From NCBI RefSeq assembly GCF_003254395.2, contig NC_037650.1:4337001-4401000 (forward strand): a stretch of 64,000 bases of DNA, in the 5' to 3' direction. The position numbers and the translations under genes were made by a program. The notes below the pieces were generated by a model. That model was not told the DNA's origin. It saw nothing but the letters and a program-made list of their open reading frames with translations, and ran no database searches. The DNA comes from Apis mellifera. Its lineage: Eukaryota > Arthropoda > Insecta > Hymenoptera > Apidae. This document shows, piece after piece, positions 11,061 through 25,000 of the stretch (position 1 is the first letter of the stretch; every line of letters begins with the position of its first letter).

Positions 11061-14000
11061 TTAGTGCACACAAATTGTCTTTTCGTCATTGTTCTTCGGT
11101 TTCGTGGATGTTTTTCCACATGGAACGCTTTCCTTTTCTTTCGTACGACAAGGTGAATCAATGCACCTGCATGGCCTCGACTTGTTGCGCTCTCTGGCCG
11201 TAATGCAGCTGTAGCAAAGAATGTAATAAAAAAATCAGCAACTGGAAGTACCAGATCTACGTTCGGGGCGATTAATCGAGGAAATTGTTGAAATTTCGAA
11301 ATTTTTCCCCCTTTTCCTCCTTTCGTTATAATTATTACATATATAAATCCGTATAATTATTAGATATACTTACTCGCAAGGCGAATTTTTGCAATAATAA
11401 CATTTCACTTTTAATTTTTTCTGAGTCGATTTGTTCTTCTTGCATCTACAAGGTGATGCTTTGCAAATACGACAAATTAGTATTATTTTCTTCTGTTTGT
11501 CACTTCTCGACGTGTGATTCGATTCGCATTTGCAAATAGGTAATTTATTTTTTGATTTGTCGATACATACCGCGATGATTTTTCGTCGTGTTTTAGGACT
11601 GAAAAAGAGAAAGAAAAGTATCACGTGGTATAACATAATTTAATTAAATTTAATAATTAAATTTTGGCCAAAGATATTATACCTGATGCAATATTTTATC
11701 TTTCTCTCCTCTCTTATCTCGTCTTTTTCCATATTACAACAGCAAGGAATTTTTTTGCATCGCGTACAACATGTGGACGCGCTTATTTTTTGTTGTAATT
11801 CATCCATCACGTCGGAAAATACGCTCAATCGTTGATAAGGTAGATCAGAATTATGCGATTTGAGTTTTTCACAATAACGGCATTCATTCACAGACTCGGT
11901 TTCATGTTCGATTAAATTTCTGGAAAAGTAACGCCGTACTTCTTCCCTAGGCTTCCATGCAGTAACGTACATGGTACGATCAGATTTGTCAGATTCATTC
12001 ATGATCGATCTTCCATCGTGCATTATTTCCTGATTATTACATGTACACAAATCTATAGGCAATTCGCAGTACGAACACTTTCGCACGGGCGCCCTACACG
12101 TGCATTTTTCACGAGGATTGTCGCAATAAAGACAGAACATAGATTTCATGTATCCAAAATTGTTTTCATTTTTTTTAATCGCTTTATAATTCCACTTATT
12201 GGGATTATTGGGATTATTTGGAGATTTGTAATAATCCGTCTGTCTATAACTGTTCAATTAATAATTAAATTTCTAATCATCAATGATATATATATTATGA
12301 TAAAAGATAAAAAAAATTTACCTGAATTCATTTCGTGATCTGCAAGGACCGCCGTAAAGGATTTTTCTTCTACAATTACAATCGTCCCAATTTCTATCGT
12401 AATATGAATTTCGAGCACTTTCTTGAGAATTGATTGATTGAGAATTGATTGATTGAGAATTGGTATGATAACATTGCTTTTCCATTTTTAAACAACTTTT
12501 GAGATAATTTGTAGGTTCGGTATTATCATATTGTTGTACGGGTGCATTACAACAACAACTACATCTACTTTTTTCGGTGGTAACACCTTCGTTATTTGAA
12601 TACTTTCCATAATTCGAATCTGTGCATATCGTGTGAGATTCTATCCCGGAAGATTTTGTACATACCGTTGAAGTTTCTTTTTCGGAACATATATCGAGAT
12701 GTATTTTTTTAAATGGTTTCTCTTCTTCTTTTATTTCATTTACTTTAGTTTCTTTCTTTTCTTGAATGGCAGGTTTTTCAGGTTTTTTTATCACCTCATT
12801 CTGAACTTTATCTCGAACAATGTCTCGAGATTCTCGAGGTTTTTCAGGCTTTTTTAATACTTCTTTTTGAACTTTAGTGACATCTTTAGATTTTCGAGGT
12901 TCAAGTATCTTTTCAGGCTTTTCAGAATTTTTATGCGTTGTTACTTTATCTTTATTTAACGAAACAGATATGTCTTTATCTAGTAACTTTAATTGATTTT
13001 GCTTTTGTTTATTAAAAATTTGTTTTTCTTTATTAGAAATTTGTTTCTCTTTATTAAAAATTTCTTTTTCTTTATCAAAAATTTGTTTTTCTTTATCAGA
13101 AATTTGTTTTTCTTTATCAAAAATTTGTCTTTCTTTATCAGAAATTTGTTTTTCTTTGTCAGAAATTTTATTTTTTGCATTATTTTTTATTTCTTCGTTT
13201 ATCAACGGAGGAGAATTGGGATTATTCTTATTACTTATTTTATTTATCTCATTTGTGGTTTGATAAGGCGATTTTATTAGAGGATTTACAGGATTCGGTT
13301 GAAATTTCTGATTTCTCTCTATTCTCATCATATGTGGATTCATCACCGTATATGGATTCATCATTGTATTTGGATTCATTTTATTGGGAGTAAATTTTAC
13401 TAATTGTTCTTCTGCATCTTTTATTTCAATTTTAGTATTTGCTTTAGTTTTATCATTTTCTTTCTTTGGAATTTCATCAGTTTTATCTCCTTTCTTAAAT
13501 CTTTTGACAAAAAAATCTTTTAATTTTTCTTGGAAAGTTTTCTCTCTTTGTTTTATTTCTAATATTTCTTTCTCTTCTTCTGAAATAGGTATTTTCTCTT
13601 CTTCTGGAGTAGGTATTTTCTCTTCTTCTGGAGTAGGTATTTTCTCTTCTTCTGGAATAGATATTTTCTCTTTTTCTGAAATAGGTATTTTCTCTTCTTC
13701 TGGAGTAGGTATTTTCTCCTCTTTTGGAATAGATATTCTCTTTTCTTCTGGAGGTGGTATTTTCTTTTCGTTTGGAGGAGATATTTTCTTTTCGTTTGGA
13801 GGAGATATTTTCTTTTCGTTTGGAGGAGATATTTTCTTTTCTTCTGGAGGAGGTATTTTCTTTTCGTTTGGAGGAGGTCCCATCTTTTCTTCTTCAAGCA
13901 TTTTTCTTTCTTGAATAGTTAGTCGTCTTGGTTTTTGTTTGTATCTTTTTAAAATATCCGACGGCTTTATTGGAACTTTCGGTGGAATATATGATGGAAT

Positions 14001-17000
14001 GAGTGCAACCATAGGTTTTGTTGTAGGTTTTACTGTAGGTTTTGTTTTCAAGAGTTGTTTAAGCGCAAATGATTCGGGTCTTACTATTTTTGATGGTAAA
14101 ATTGATACTTCATCTACTATTGGCGGAATTTTTTCTTTCTCTTCTATTTCTTTTTCTTCTTCCTTTTCTATTTCTTTTTCTTTTTCCTTTTCTATTTCTT
14201 TTTCTTTTTCCTTTTCTATTTCTTTTTCTTTTTCCTTTTCTATTTCTATTTCTTTTTCTTTTTCTTTTTCTTTTTCCTTTTTTATTTTTTCTTCTTCTTC
14301 TTTCTTTTTTATTTCTTCTTCTTCTTTCATTTTTTCAATTTCTTTTTCTATTTCTTTTTTTTTTTCCATTTCTATTTCTTTCTCCTTTTCAATTCTTTCT
14401 TTTTCTTTTTTTACTTTTTCTTTTTCCTTTTCAATTTCTTCTTTTTCTCTTTTTATTTTTTCTTTTTCCTTTTCTACTTCTTCTTTTTCCTTTTCTACTT
14501 CTTCTACTTCTTTTTCCTCTTCCTTTTCTTCCACTTTTTCTTTTTCCTTTTCTATTTTTTCTTTTTCCTTTTCTACCTTTTTTTTTTCATTTTCTACTTT
14601 TTCTTTTTCCTTTTCTATTTTTTCTTTTTCCTTTTTTATTTTTTCTTTTTCCTTTTCTACTTTTTCCTTTTCCTTTTCTATTTTTTCTTTTTCCTTTTCT
14701 ACTTTTTCCTTTTCCTTTTCTATCTTTTCTTTTTCCTTCTCTACCTTTTTTTTTTCCTTTTCCACTTTTTCTTTTTCTATTTTTTCTTTTTCTTCTTCAT
14801 CTTCTTCTTCTTTCTCTTCTTCTTTTTCTTCCTCCTCCTCCTTTTCTTCTTCTTCTTCTTTTTCTTCTTCTTCTTCTTCTTCTTCCTTTTCTTCTTCTTT
14901 TTCCTCCTCTTCCTCCTCCTCCTCCTCCTCCTCCTCCACCTCTTTCTTTTTTATTTTTACTTCATCTATTTCTTCTTCAGGATATTCTTTTTTTACTTTA
15001 CTTGGACATGGTACGCATTCTACAAATTTGTCGACAAGATATTCTGGACATGGTACAGATTTTATGTATTTTTCTTCAAAATATTCTGGACATGGTACAG
15101 ATTTTATGAATTTGTTTTCAGAATATTCTGGACATGGTACACATTCAACAGATTTATCACTAGAATATTCTGGACATGATACAGATTTTATAAATTTATT
15201 TTCAGAATATTCTGGACATGGTACAGATTTTATAAATTTATTTCCAGAATATTCTGCACATGGTACAGACTTTATAAATTTATTTTCAGAATATTCTGCA
15301 CATGGTACAGACTTTATAAATTTATTTTCAGAATATTCTGGATATGGTACAGATTTTATAAATTTATTTCCAGAATATTCTGCACATGGTACAGACTTTA
15401 TAAATTTATTTTCAGAATATTCTGCACATGGTACAGACTTTATAAATTTATTTTCTGAATATTCTGCACATGGTACAGACTTTATAAATTTATTTTCAGA
15501 ATATTCTGCACATGGTACAGACTTTATAAATTTATTTTCAGAATATTCTGCACATGGTACAGACTTTATAAATTTATTTTCAGAATATTCTGCACATGGT
15601 ACAGACTTTATAAATTTATTTTCAGAATATTCTGCACATGGTACAGACTTTATAAATTTATTTTCAGAATATTCTGCACATGGTACAGACTTTATAAATT
15701 TATTTTCAGAATATTCTGCACATGGTACAGACTTTATAAATTTATTTTCAGAATATTCTGCACATGGTACAGACTTTATAAATTTATTTTCAGAATGTTC
15801 TGAACATGGTACAGATTTTATAAATTTATTTTCAGAATGTTCTGAACATGGTATAGACTTTATAAATTTATTTTCTGAATATTCTGCACATGGTACAGAC
15901 TTTATAAATTTATTTTCAGAATATTCTGGACATGGTACAGATTTTATAAATTTATTTTCAGAATGTTCTGAACATGGTACAGACTTTATAAATTTATTTT
16001 CAGAATGTTCTGGACATGGTACACATTTTATGGATTTTTTTTCTTCTTCTTCTTCTTCCTCCTCTGTTATACATTTACAAATTAATAATGATTCTTTATC
16101 AGTTATTTTAGATGAACGCCTTTTACGACAATATTTGCATCGCATATTATACCTACTACTTAATTTTTGATCTTTTTTGCGACATTTGCACAAACTTTTA
16201 ATAATTTTATCATGTTTCGTTTCACTTTCGCAAATATAATTCATATTAGGATCTAATTCTTCTGACCAAGAATCAGGTAGAAAACATTTTATGTCTCGAT
16301 TGCTGTTAGTCGATTTTGAAGACCATCCTTCACTTTCTGAATCCGATAAATTTTTTTTAGGATATAATGTGGAACAAGGTTTTTCTATTTTGTCACATAT
16401 GATGAATTTAGGCCCTTCAGAAGACGTATCGGAAGATTTTTTAACTGTCACACATACATCGCTAATACTTGGGTCTTTGCATTTACACTCGATCAAAGTA
16501 GATTCGGTTGTTGTCGAGCTTTCATCTTTATCAAGATCGTGACAAATTTCAAGAATATCACTACTATCTACTTTTATCGTGCTCTTTGAATCTGAAAGTT
16601 TGGAACTACAACATATAACGCTGCTATCATTACTTTTATTACTTTCGTCTTTCTTCGAGAGACTGTCCAATGAATTTTCTATAGATTTTTTACGTTTATT
16701 TCGAATGCAAGTGAGAAGCTTGCTCGACGAAATTTTTGATGATTCTGTCGTTGTTTCTGAACTAGATTCAGCGCATGGTTGAGGTGTTTCTTCCTTCTTA
16801 CCTTTTTCCTAACAAATAAAACAATTAATTAGAATATTTCTAATAAAAACTATCTTCAATAAGGAAAAAGATGTAATTACTTGTGCATTCTCAGTAGCTT
16901 CCGAACAGATATAAATATTTACATTTCCAGTCATTTTACGATTATCAGTTTTCATATTGTTCGATGATTTTGAGTGTTTTGATTGTTTCGTGATTTTCTT

Positions 17001-18926
17001 TTTTTCCTCTTCAAGTGCTTTCTTTTTTTTACGCAAACGTTTTATATGTTCCTCGTGTAATTTTTTAAGATTCATACGAGCAATGTTATATTTTTCTTGA
17101 AGACGATTCGATTTTGTAATTTTGCAACGATTATTGTGATGATCTTGACACGCCTGAATCCCACGTGCTCGATGTTCACGCTTGATCTTCACTGGAATTT
17201 TCTTAACGTAACAGATCGATCTGTCAATCTTTTCTTCCGGATTCTTATTAATAATATTCTTTTCTTCCAACTTCTTATCAAGATTCTTTTCTTCCGGCTT
17301 CTTATCAAGTTTCTTTTCCTCTGGCTTCTTATTAAGATTCTTTTCTTCTTTCTGCTTTTTGAAAAAAAAAACATGTATATATATATTGAAATAATTACAT
17401 AATTCTCTTCATTTTATTTACATATTTTTTTACATATAAATAGATAATAAAAATTTAGTAAAAAATTTAAGTATCTTGGATACTTGCATCTTAAATACCA
17501 TTCTACATTGCTCCACAATAGTCTGCATCGCTTCTTTAATCGAACTATTGATCATTTGTGTTAATTTTATAGGGCTGATTTTACAATCTGATTCACATTT
17601 AACAATTTCTTTTACTAAAGGACTTTCACAAATTTCAGGGATATATTCAGGGATATATTCAGGGATATATTCAGGAATATATTCAGGAATATATTCTTTC
17701 TTTGGGCAAGTTTGCAAATTGCAAATATTATTGTACTCATCCAAATATATTTTTTCATCTTCGATTTCATCCACCATTTCATCTTCGATTTCATCTTCGA
17801 TTTCATCTTCCACTTCATCCTTTCTAATATCATTTTCTCTCCTAATATCATTGATTTCCCTCTTAATATCCTTGATCTCCCTCCTTACATCGTTGCTTTC
17901 CCTTCTAACATCATTTTCTCTCCTAATATCATTTTCCCTCCTAATATCATTTTCTCTCCTAACATCATTGATTTCCCTCTTAATATCCTTGACCTCCCTC
18001 CTTACATCGTTGCTTTCCCTCCTAACATCATTTTCTCTCCTAATATCATTTTCCCTTCTAATATCATTTTCTCTTCTAACATCATTGATTTCCCTTTTAA
18101 TATCCTTGACCTCCCTCCTTACATCGTTGCTTTCCCTCCTAACATCATTTTCCCTCCTAATATCATTTTCCCTCCTAATATCATTTTCTCTTCTAACATC
18201 ATTGATTTCCCTCTTAATATCCTTGATCTCTCTCCTTACATCGTTGCTTTCCCTTCTAACATCATTTTCCCTCCTAATATCATTTTCCCTTCTAATATCA
18301 TTTTCCCTCCTAATATCATTTTCCCTCCTAATATCATTTTCCCTTTTAACATCATTTTCTCTCCTAACATCATTTTCTCTCCTAACATCATTTTCCCTCC
18401 TAATATCATTGATTTCCTTCCTAATGTCGTTGATTTCCTTCCTAATATCGTTTTCTCTTCTAATATCCTTGCTTTCCTTTCTAATATCATTATTTTCCCT
18501 CCTAATATCCTTGCTTTCCCTCCTAGCATCATTATTTTCTCTTCTAATATCGTTGTTTTCCCTCCTAATATCCTTGTTTTCTCTTCTAATATCTCTTCTA
18601 ATGTCGTAGTTTTCCCTCTTATTATCTCTGTTCTCTTTCCTCTCATTCGTATTAATTATGTTTTCATTTTTGTTTTGAAACGTCCTTGGATTTTCAGACT
18701 TTGCAATTATAGTTTGAGGATTAGCATGCACTGCTGCATCTAACAAAAGTGGAGGAGGAAAACTCGTTGCTTTTTCGGTATGGAATGGATAGATTAAATT
18801 TTGATTGGTTGGATGATTTGGAAATTCTAATTTTTCTGACGGAGATAATGCATTATTTTCTTTTACCAATGATTTTAATTCTGAATCCGGAGTTTTATTC
18901 CGATGGAATAATTTAGCAAGAAACAT
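11061..18926 (-). CDS. Giant low-complexity repeat protein with Cys-rich C-terminus
   Basis: Not recognised as a named family. Six exons join in perfect phase: 17484-18926, 16881-17351, 12322-16808, 11683-12249, 11374-11598 and 11061-11208, giving ~2446 aa. Residues ~100-430 are (K/R)REND(I/V)R repeats with a 39-residue higher-order unit in about four copies. Residues ~890-1240 are about 24 copies of a 14-residue unit, NKFIKSVPCAEYSE. Residues ~1260-1540 are Glu/Lys-rich (IEKEKEKVEKEKEK), predicted coiled coil or single alpha-helix. PPNEKKIS/TPEEEKIP and KEKQISD repeats follow. The C-terminal ~300 residues carry knuckle-like motifs such as CLYCDNPREKCTC, CSYCELPIDLCTC and CRICKASPCRC. No signal peptide or membrane segment is visible. 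ATG at 18926 is chosen because the upstream gene stops at 19402; an acceptor at about 18948 leaves the frame open, so a fusion is not fully excluded. A cytoskeletal or sperm-tail role is only inferred. Confidence 0.72.
14120..14940 (-). repeat. Purine-rich Glu/Lys coding repeat
   Basis: Near-pure pyrimidine on the plus strand (TTTTTCTTTTTCC-type units), encoding Glu/Lys/Ile/Val heptad-like repeats on the minus strand. The 21-bp periodicity matches the 7-residue unit KEKEKIE/KEKEKVE. Confidence 0.85.
15000..16050 (-). repeat. 42-bp coding minisatellite
   Basis: About 24 head-to-tail copies of a 42-bp unit lie inside exon 3 of the repeat-protein gene, each encoding the 14-residue unit with core KFIKSVPC. 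Central copies (about 15360-15790) are almost identical at the DNA level, while edge copies have diverged. This pattern indicates recent expansion by unequal exchange or slippage in the array centre. Confidence 0.93.
17820..18620 (-). repeat. 18-21 bp coding repeat with 117-bp higher-order unit
   Basis: Tandem units encode REND(I/V)R, RESNDVR and REIKDIKR. Three or four nearly identical 117-bp blocks (39 residues) occupy the 3' half of the array, while the 5' half is single-unit and more divergent. Confidence 0.88.
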
Positions 18927-19401
18927 TTTAACATATGTTATAAATATCTAGTATTTTCTATTCTATTTCTTCCTTTTACATTTGCCTTTGTCAAATTTTA
19001 TATATGTATGTATATTGTTCTCCAAATATACACGTCCTTCTTCGTTTTTTGAGAAACTTTTGCATTTCTTTCGACATCGCCGAAATTTATTTATATTTCA
19101 GAAAACAATAATTTTATTTCATCTCAAATTTATCATAACTAACATTTTTATTAAACATTTGTATTAAAGGTTATACATTTTAATAATACATAAAGTTTTA
19201 AAACAATCGAAAGTATTTTTCATCGATCAAAATCCGAAATGAAGTGTGTCGTATATGATTTACTTTCGATAATATAGAAGTGCATAACACGTACACAGTG
19301 ATTGAAACAAAATAAAAAGCGATCATATATTTTTATCCGGAAAAATATGTTTGAAATATATTCATTGTTATTTGTCGTTTCATTCGTAGGATATATAAGA
19401 T
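18927..19401 (-). promoter_or_regulatory. Short spacer between DC-STAMP gene and repeat-protein gene
   Basis: Under 0.5 kb separates the stop of the DC-STAMP gene from the ATG of the next minus-strand gene. It must hold the 3' UTR of one and the promoter of the other, or the two may be cotranscribed. No TATA box or clear core motif is recognised. Confidence 0.4.
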
Positions 19402-22007
19402 TTATGTGGCACAACTACAAGCGGAGGATGTCTCGGTTAAAACTTCTGAATCATGTGAGCAATCACAACTTTTCACTTGTTCAAACCTTACATTTGCTTT
19501 GTGCATCTTATGTTTGCATCTAGGCGACTAAAAAAGAAAATAATAATAATTAAAGAACACGTAAAAAGATGTATAAAAATTACAGAATCGTAATAATTAA
19601 TATCCAAATTTTTCACGTTAATTTTAAATGGCGTTACCATTTTATGAGTGAATTTTTTCAGATCCGATTTTCTTTCACATCGACTTTTGGCTGGATAAAG
19701 TTGTTTTACGCGTTTACTTTTATCTGCCTTTTCAGACAAACATATCAATGGTATGCTTTCGCCAGATTTATGACTTTCTCGACATCCGATTCTTCTTTGA
19801 AACTCGCTCAAGACATTTTTATAAGTCTGCGATTCCTGGTAAGGATATCTGTCATCTTGTTGAATTGAACTTTGAACTTTGAACTTGAAGCGAAATAATT
19901 TTTATTTTTATAAAATTCAACGAGTAATCTCATAATCTCAATAATTTCAATAATATCTTACTGAACGTTCAGATGCAAGAGAGGGATTGATCCTTTGAGT
20001 CTCGATTCTACTGCTCGTCGAGCTGTCTAAACATCGGAAAGGGCTTCTATGTTTTCTCTTTTCTTTCTCTTGAATTAATTTCATTCTGTCGTGTCTTTTC
20101 AACTCTTCGATTAATTCCGGAGTCTGGTACATAGGTAAATATCTTTTTACCATAGGCATTTCGGATCTTCGCGTCGTTGCTTCTGGTTCTGTCGTAATAA
20201 ATTCACGAGGAATTTCAGAACCACTCCTTTTATAAATATGCGTTCTACAATTTCGTGGGCAACACTCGCACTCGTACGGGAAATGAATATTTTCGTACGA
20301 TTCCCATTCTCTTATCCGTCTTCTTTCTCTACTAGGTGTTTCACAGGTATACCGACACGGTTTCTTTAATCTGGATTTGTATTCGTATGTTTCTTCGTCA
20401 TCCGTTAATATTGATTCCTCTGAACAACTGGATCTTCTTCGCCTCGAACGGCTACGATGATGCCTCTTGCACCTAATTAATATTCAATTCATTTATTAAT
20501 CGTTGAAAACGATATATTTACGTCACTTTTCTATTTTAACATTTACCTTTCCCGATATTTCTTCCTTTCCCTGCTCAACTCTCTTGGAAGTTTACTAATC
20601 TTTCTTGCTTCTGTATTTCTAATATCCAGTTTACCATTTTTATCTTCTTTATCGTGTTTATAAAACTTTGTTTGAGCGAATCTGTTTTTATCTGGTAGTA
20701 AATCTTTGTCAACTTTCATTTCTATGGGCTCCATGTCATCGTGTTTCGTTTCTTCGTCTGTATCAATCTTTTCTTTAACTTTCGACGACCAAAGAGTTTT
20801 CAAAGGCTTCATAGTTTCCAAAGGTTTCATGACTTCCAAAAATTTACAGCTTTTTTCAAAAATTTTAGGCTTCTTCCTTGAAATTTTACCTTCCTCTTTC
20901 GAAATTCTAGGCTCTTCTAATCTAGTTGCTTTGTTTGAAATTTTAAATTCTTCTTCCGAAATTCCGGATTTTCTTTTTGTAATTTCGGTATTTTCCTTTT
21001 TAGGATATCCTTTCGAAAATCTAGGATACGCTCCCGAAGTCCTAGGTTTCCTTCCTGAAATTCCAACATCTTCTCTCGATAATTCAGATTTAACGTCTTC
21101 CATTTGACGAACACACTTTCGTGTACGTAAATTTTTAGTTTCATCTTCCTCGAAGTAACACGTGTCTTTCACAGCGGATTCCAAATGCCTGTGTATTGTA
21201 TATTCATTAAATATTGAAAGATAACTTTTTTTTATTTTAATATATAAAATTACTTTGGTAATTGTTTAGTGGCGAATCTTCCATAGGGGACTATCTCGCT
21301 AAAATTTTCGTCACAATCGTCTTCCGTGATTGATCTTTTGGTTCTTCGTTTAGCGAAATATATATTCCCAGTGGCCCTGTCCTCTATTTTTAACAGACTC
21401 TCGTTTTCATCGTCACAGGAACACGAAGAAGTGGAATCTTTTATCTTTCTAACCCTTCTGTACGATTGCATCGGCATCGATTCCTTTCTCGTAAGCATGC
21501 TGACAATTTTATTCATAAGGGATGGACGTTTCTTTTGCAATCCTTTGCACGGTTTCTCGTCAACCTGGCAAACCGATAAAACTGTATTTCAGCGAGACTT
21601 TAAGTCTTCGGACAAATAACGATAGAGAAATATGGGAAAAATTTGAAAGATTTAGAGGTGGTTCTCTTCATACTTCTCCTTTACCGAGCCAAGGAATTCT
21701 TGCAACCGCATTGACGATTCTGTTTATACGACCCAGTTTCCTCTTATCCCGCCGATCCCTTGGGAGTAATTCTTCATCGTCGTCGCCCACTTCTATGTGT
21801 ATCACTTCTTCCTCGTCCACTATCTCGCTCGTCCAGGATTCCGTATCGGCGATCGAAGTAGACGAATCGGAATCTTTATCAATCGGTCGTTTCTTTATTT
21901 TGGCACACACTTTTCTACGTGCCCTCACAACGAAGGGAGAAATCAATGATTCACTGCTCGAGGATGACAGTTTTACAAACGGTTGGTTAAATATCTAAAT
22001 AACATTT

Positions 22008-22059
<52 letters not shown>

Positions 22060-25000
22060 AAAAAAAAGGAATTTTATAAATTATAACCATAGACAATTTC
22101 ATCATTTTGATGTTGAAACGCACTTGAATTGTTACGTCGTCCCTTATTCTTTGTGCTTCCACATCTTTGAAAGGTATTTTCCGTTTTACAATCTCTGGAG
22201 GTTCCTCTGGAGGTTCTTCTTCCTGATATTCTGAGACAATTTAAAACAGTTTTTTTTTTAAATTAGTAATTCTAGTAATCTAATGAAATATATATTTGAA
22301 TTTATATGTTTTTACCAAAACTAAGGACAGGCTCTACATCTGGTTTTTCGACTTCTACTACTGGTTCTATTACTGGTGGTGGCTCTATTGGTTCTACTGG
22401 TGGTTCCTCTACTGGTGGTTCCTCTAGAGGCGGTTCTTCTACTGGTGGTTCCTCTACTGGTGGTTCTTCTACCGGTGGTTCCTCTACAGGTGGTTCTTCT
22501 ATCGGTGGTTCTTCCTCTATTTCTTCCTCTATTGGTGGTTCTTCCTCTATTTCCTCTGGTATCATCTCTTCTTCCTCCGGTATCATCTCTATTTCTTCTT
22601 CTGGTATCTCCTCTTCCTCCGGCATCTCTATCTCTTCCTCCTCTGGTATCTCAATCTCTTCCTCCTCCGGTATCTCTATTTCCTCTTCCACCGGTATTTC
22701 TTCTTCTTCCACAATTTCTTCTTCTATTGGTATCTCTTCTTCTTCTATTATTTCCTCTTCCTCCACTTCTGGTTCTTCAGGCTCGGGTAGTATTAATGGT
22801 TCATCAAGTTCTGAATCTCTGATATTTAGAAATTATTGATTGATCAATATCGATTGATAAATCGAACGAAGATATTTTTATCGTTAAACGATTTACTTCT
22901 CCTCGCTCATGTCGGTCAAATCACCATACTCCACCGGCATTCGACAAATTGTGCACAATTTCTGCAAATCGGCGAAACACTGCGTGCAATAGAGACCAAC
23001 GCAGCCAGGTGTTGGGCATTTGATATGTGGTTCATGTTCAGGACGTTCGATCGCGCCACATAGAAGGCATGCAGTTTGTTTTAATGGGAATAACGTGTTC
23101 AAAAATGGACACATAGCCCACAATTTCTCCTTTAGCGTCATTTTTTCGACAACCTCGTCTCCGCTCAAACCGAATTTTCGGCGCAATTGACGTCTAGCGA
23201 ACTTCAAGAAACTTACTCTTGACCTAGTGTTCATGTTTTTTAAAGATGAAAGTAATTTAATTTAATTCTTCTTTCCTTCAACAATAGAAAAGGATATTAT
23301 TTATACCTGATTATATGATTGTACAGCCAAATTGCTCTTTGTTTCGCTCTGTCAGGGTAATACTGGCACATGACCACTTGTCTTAATCGTAAACCGTAAG
23401 GTTCAAAGAAAGTTATCAGCCAGCATAAAAGTATTATAGTGACGATTTGGACGTATACATCCGTGTTAGGAGGTATAGGATCCGGGAGACAAAGCAAGGT
23501 GTCTACTTCCGCTTCATTTTCATGAGGTGTAAACGATTTTATGATGCTTCTATAAAGTTCAGCTAAATATCCATCACCGGCCACGTGAATAGTTATCACG
23601 CTTGGTCGTTCCACCTAAAAATTATTATACGTTATATAACATTATATAACGTTATAATACAACTCGTTGTTTTACCTTACTTTGATACCGTCCATAGATT
23701 TGGATCATTTTTAATATCCAATAAAGACTGTAATCTATCGCCATGAAGGTGATTAGTTTCATCGTCGCCATGCTTAAAAATATTAAAGATCTAGCTAATT
23801 TAACCCTTTCGGGTTTGATCAACTTAGTAGATGTTAACGACGCGAATCTTCTCTGCTCTCGCGGATTGAGCGGCAAAACTGTCTCTTTCTCTTGCCGCGC
23901 CCTTATCAAATCGATGGTACGTATATCATTGGTTATGTATCGATTGTCGTAACGCTCGCTAGTCAACCATTTGTAACGATAATGCAATACTCTGGAAAAT
24001 ATTCGATATGTATTCGCAGTTTTGTAATTATATATTATACGGATCGTAAGTATCATACTTGAGTATTATGAAGAAAAAGAAGAAGGTCGTGGCGAAACTT
24101 AGAACATCGAAAATTGCAAAGATTTTGTCGGTCCTCGACCGTATCTCCTTACCAATGCTCGTGGTCACTTCTTTTATCGTTTTGGTTTGATTCGTTTCGA
24201 AATGAAACGAATGGGAGAACTTAACTTTAACGTAGAACATCGCCTTCATGTGCATTGTAAACTTTTTAATCTCTACGAACAGGATTGAATGAATTAGAGA
24301 TGATCGATTGATGTTGTATTCGAGCATAACTCACTGTTTCGTACGACACCGACTACAGCGTCGGAGATATAAGAGACAAGCATGCAAATAAAATCCATTG
24401 GTTTCACTATGTAACACAGAGTACTGACTATGTATGTTATATTGCAAACCAGGCCGAGATACGGTCCTAATTTCGCTTTACAATCGGCCACCGCGCCTTC
24501 GAAAACGTTTTGACACCTCTCGAAAGGTGTGCCCAACTTTTTATTACACATATTTATAATACTTCCAAGCCATTGAAATACCGAACTGATAACTCTAACT
24601 AAAAGGAGAGAGAGAGAGAGAAAGAGAGAGAGATAAAAGTTTTTTCCAATAAAATAATTATGCATATAATACGTTGAATTTATTATACTCACGAATACTG
24701 AGAACGATCCTTTTAATCGCAATTAGAGTTTGCTTTATCTTCTTTACGACTACTTTCACTGACTTTACAACTTTCGATATTGCATCTCTGAGAGCGTAAA
24801 ATGGCTGCTTCGCTAAATCAACCACGGTCTTTATCGCCTCTTTTAACTGTTCCTAAAACACAAACGAGCTTCTCGCGATCGATTATACACACATACGATC
24901 GATTGCGAATCGAGGATTAAAAGGTAGTGCAAGGTAGTATTATCATACTTGCGCGCAAGACAATGATTCTGACAGTATACCCATGTTGTGCAAAGTATTT

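Noticed and set aside
13939..16170. 743-codon plus-strand open frame antisense to the repeat-protein gene
   Set aside because: It exists because the 42-bp and E/K repeats avoid stops on both strands. It has no start context or splice logic, and its product is pure Ser/Phe and repeat mirror sequence.
17476..18743. Two long plus-strand open frames (377 and 343 codons) over the REND repeat
   Set aside because: Mirror frames of the minus-strand coding repeat; composition Leu/Ser/Ile/Pro only.
21668..21670. Stop codon in exon 12 as the end of the DC-STAMP gene
   Set aside because: A donor (GAA|GTATGA) just before it joins in phase to the next exon, and five more exons continue in phase to 19402. 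It is kept only as a possible short isoform.
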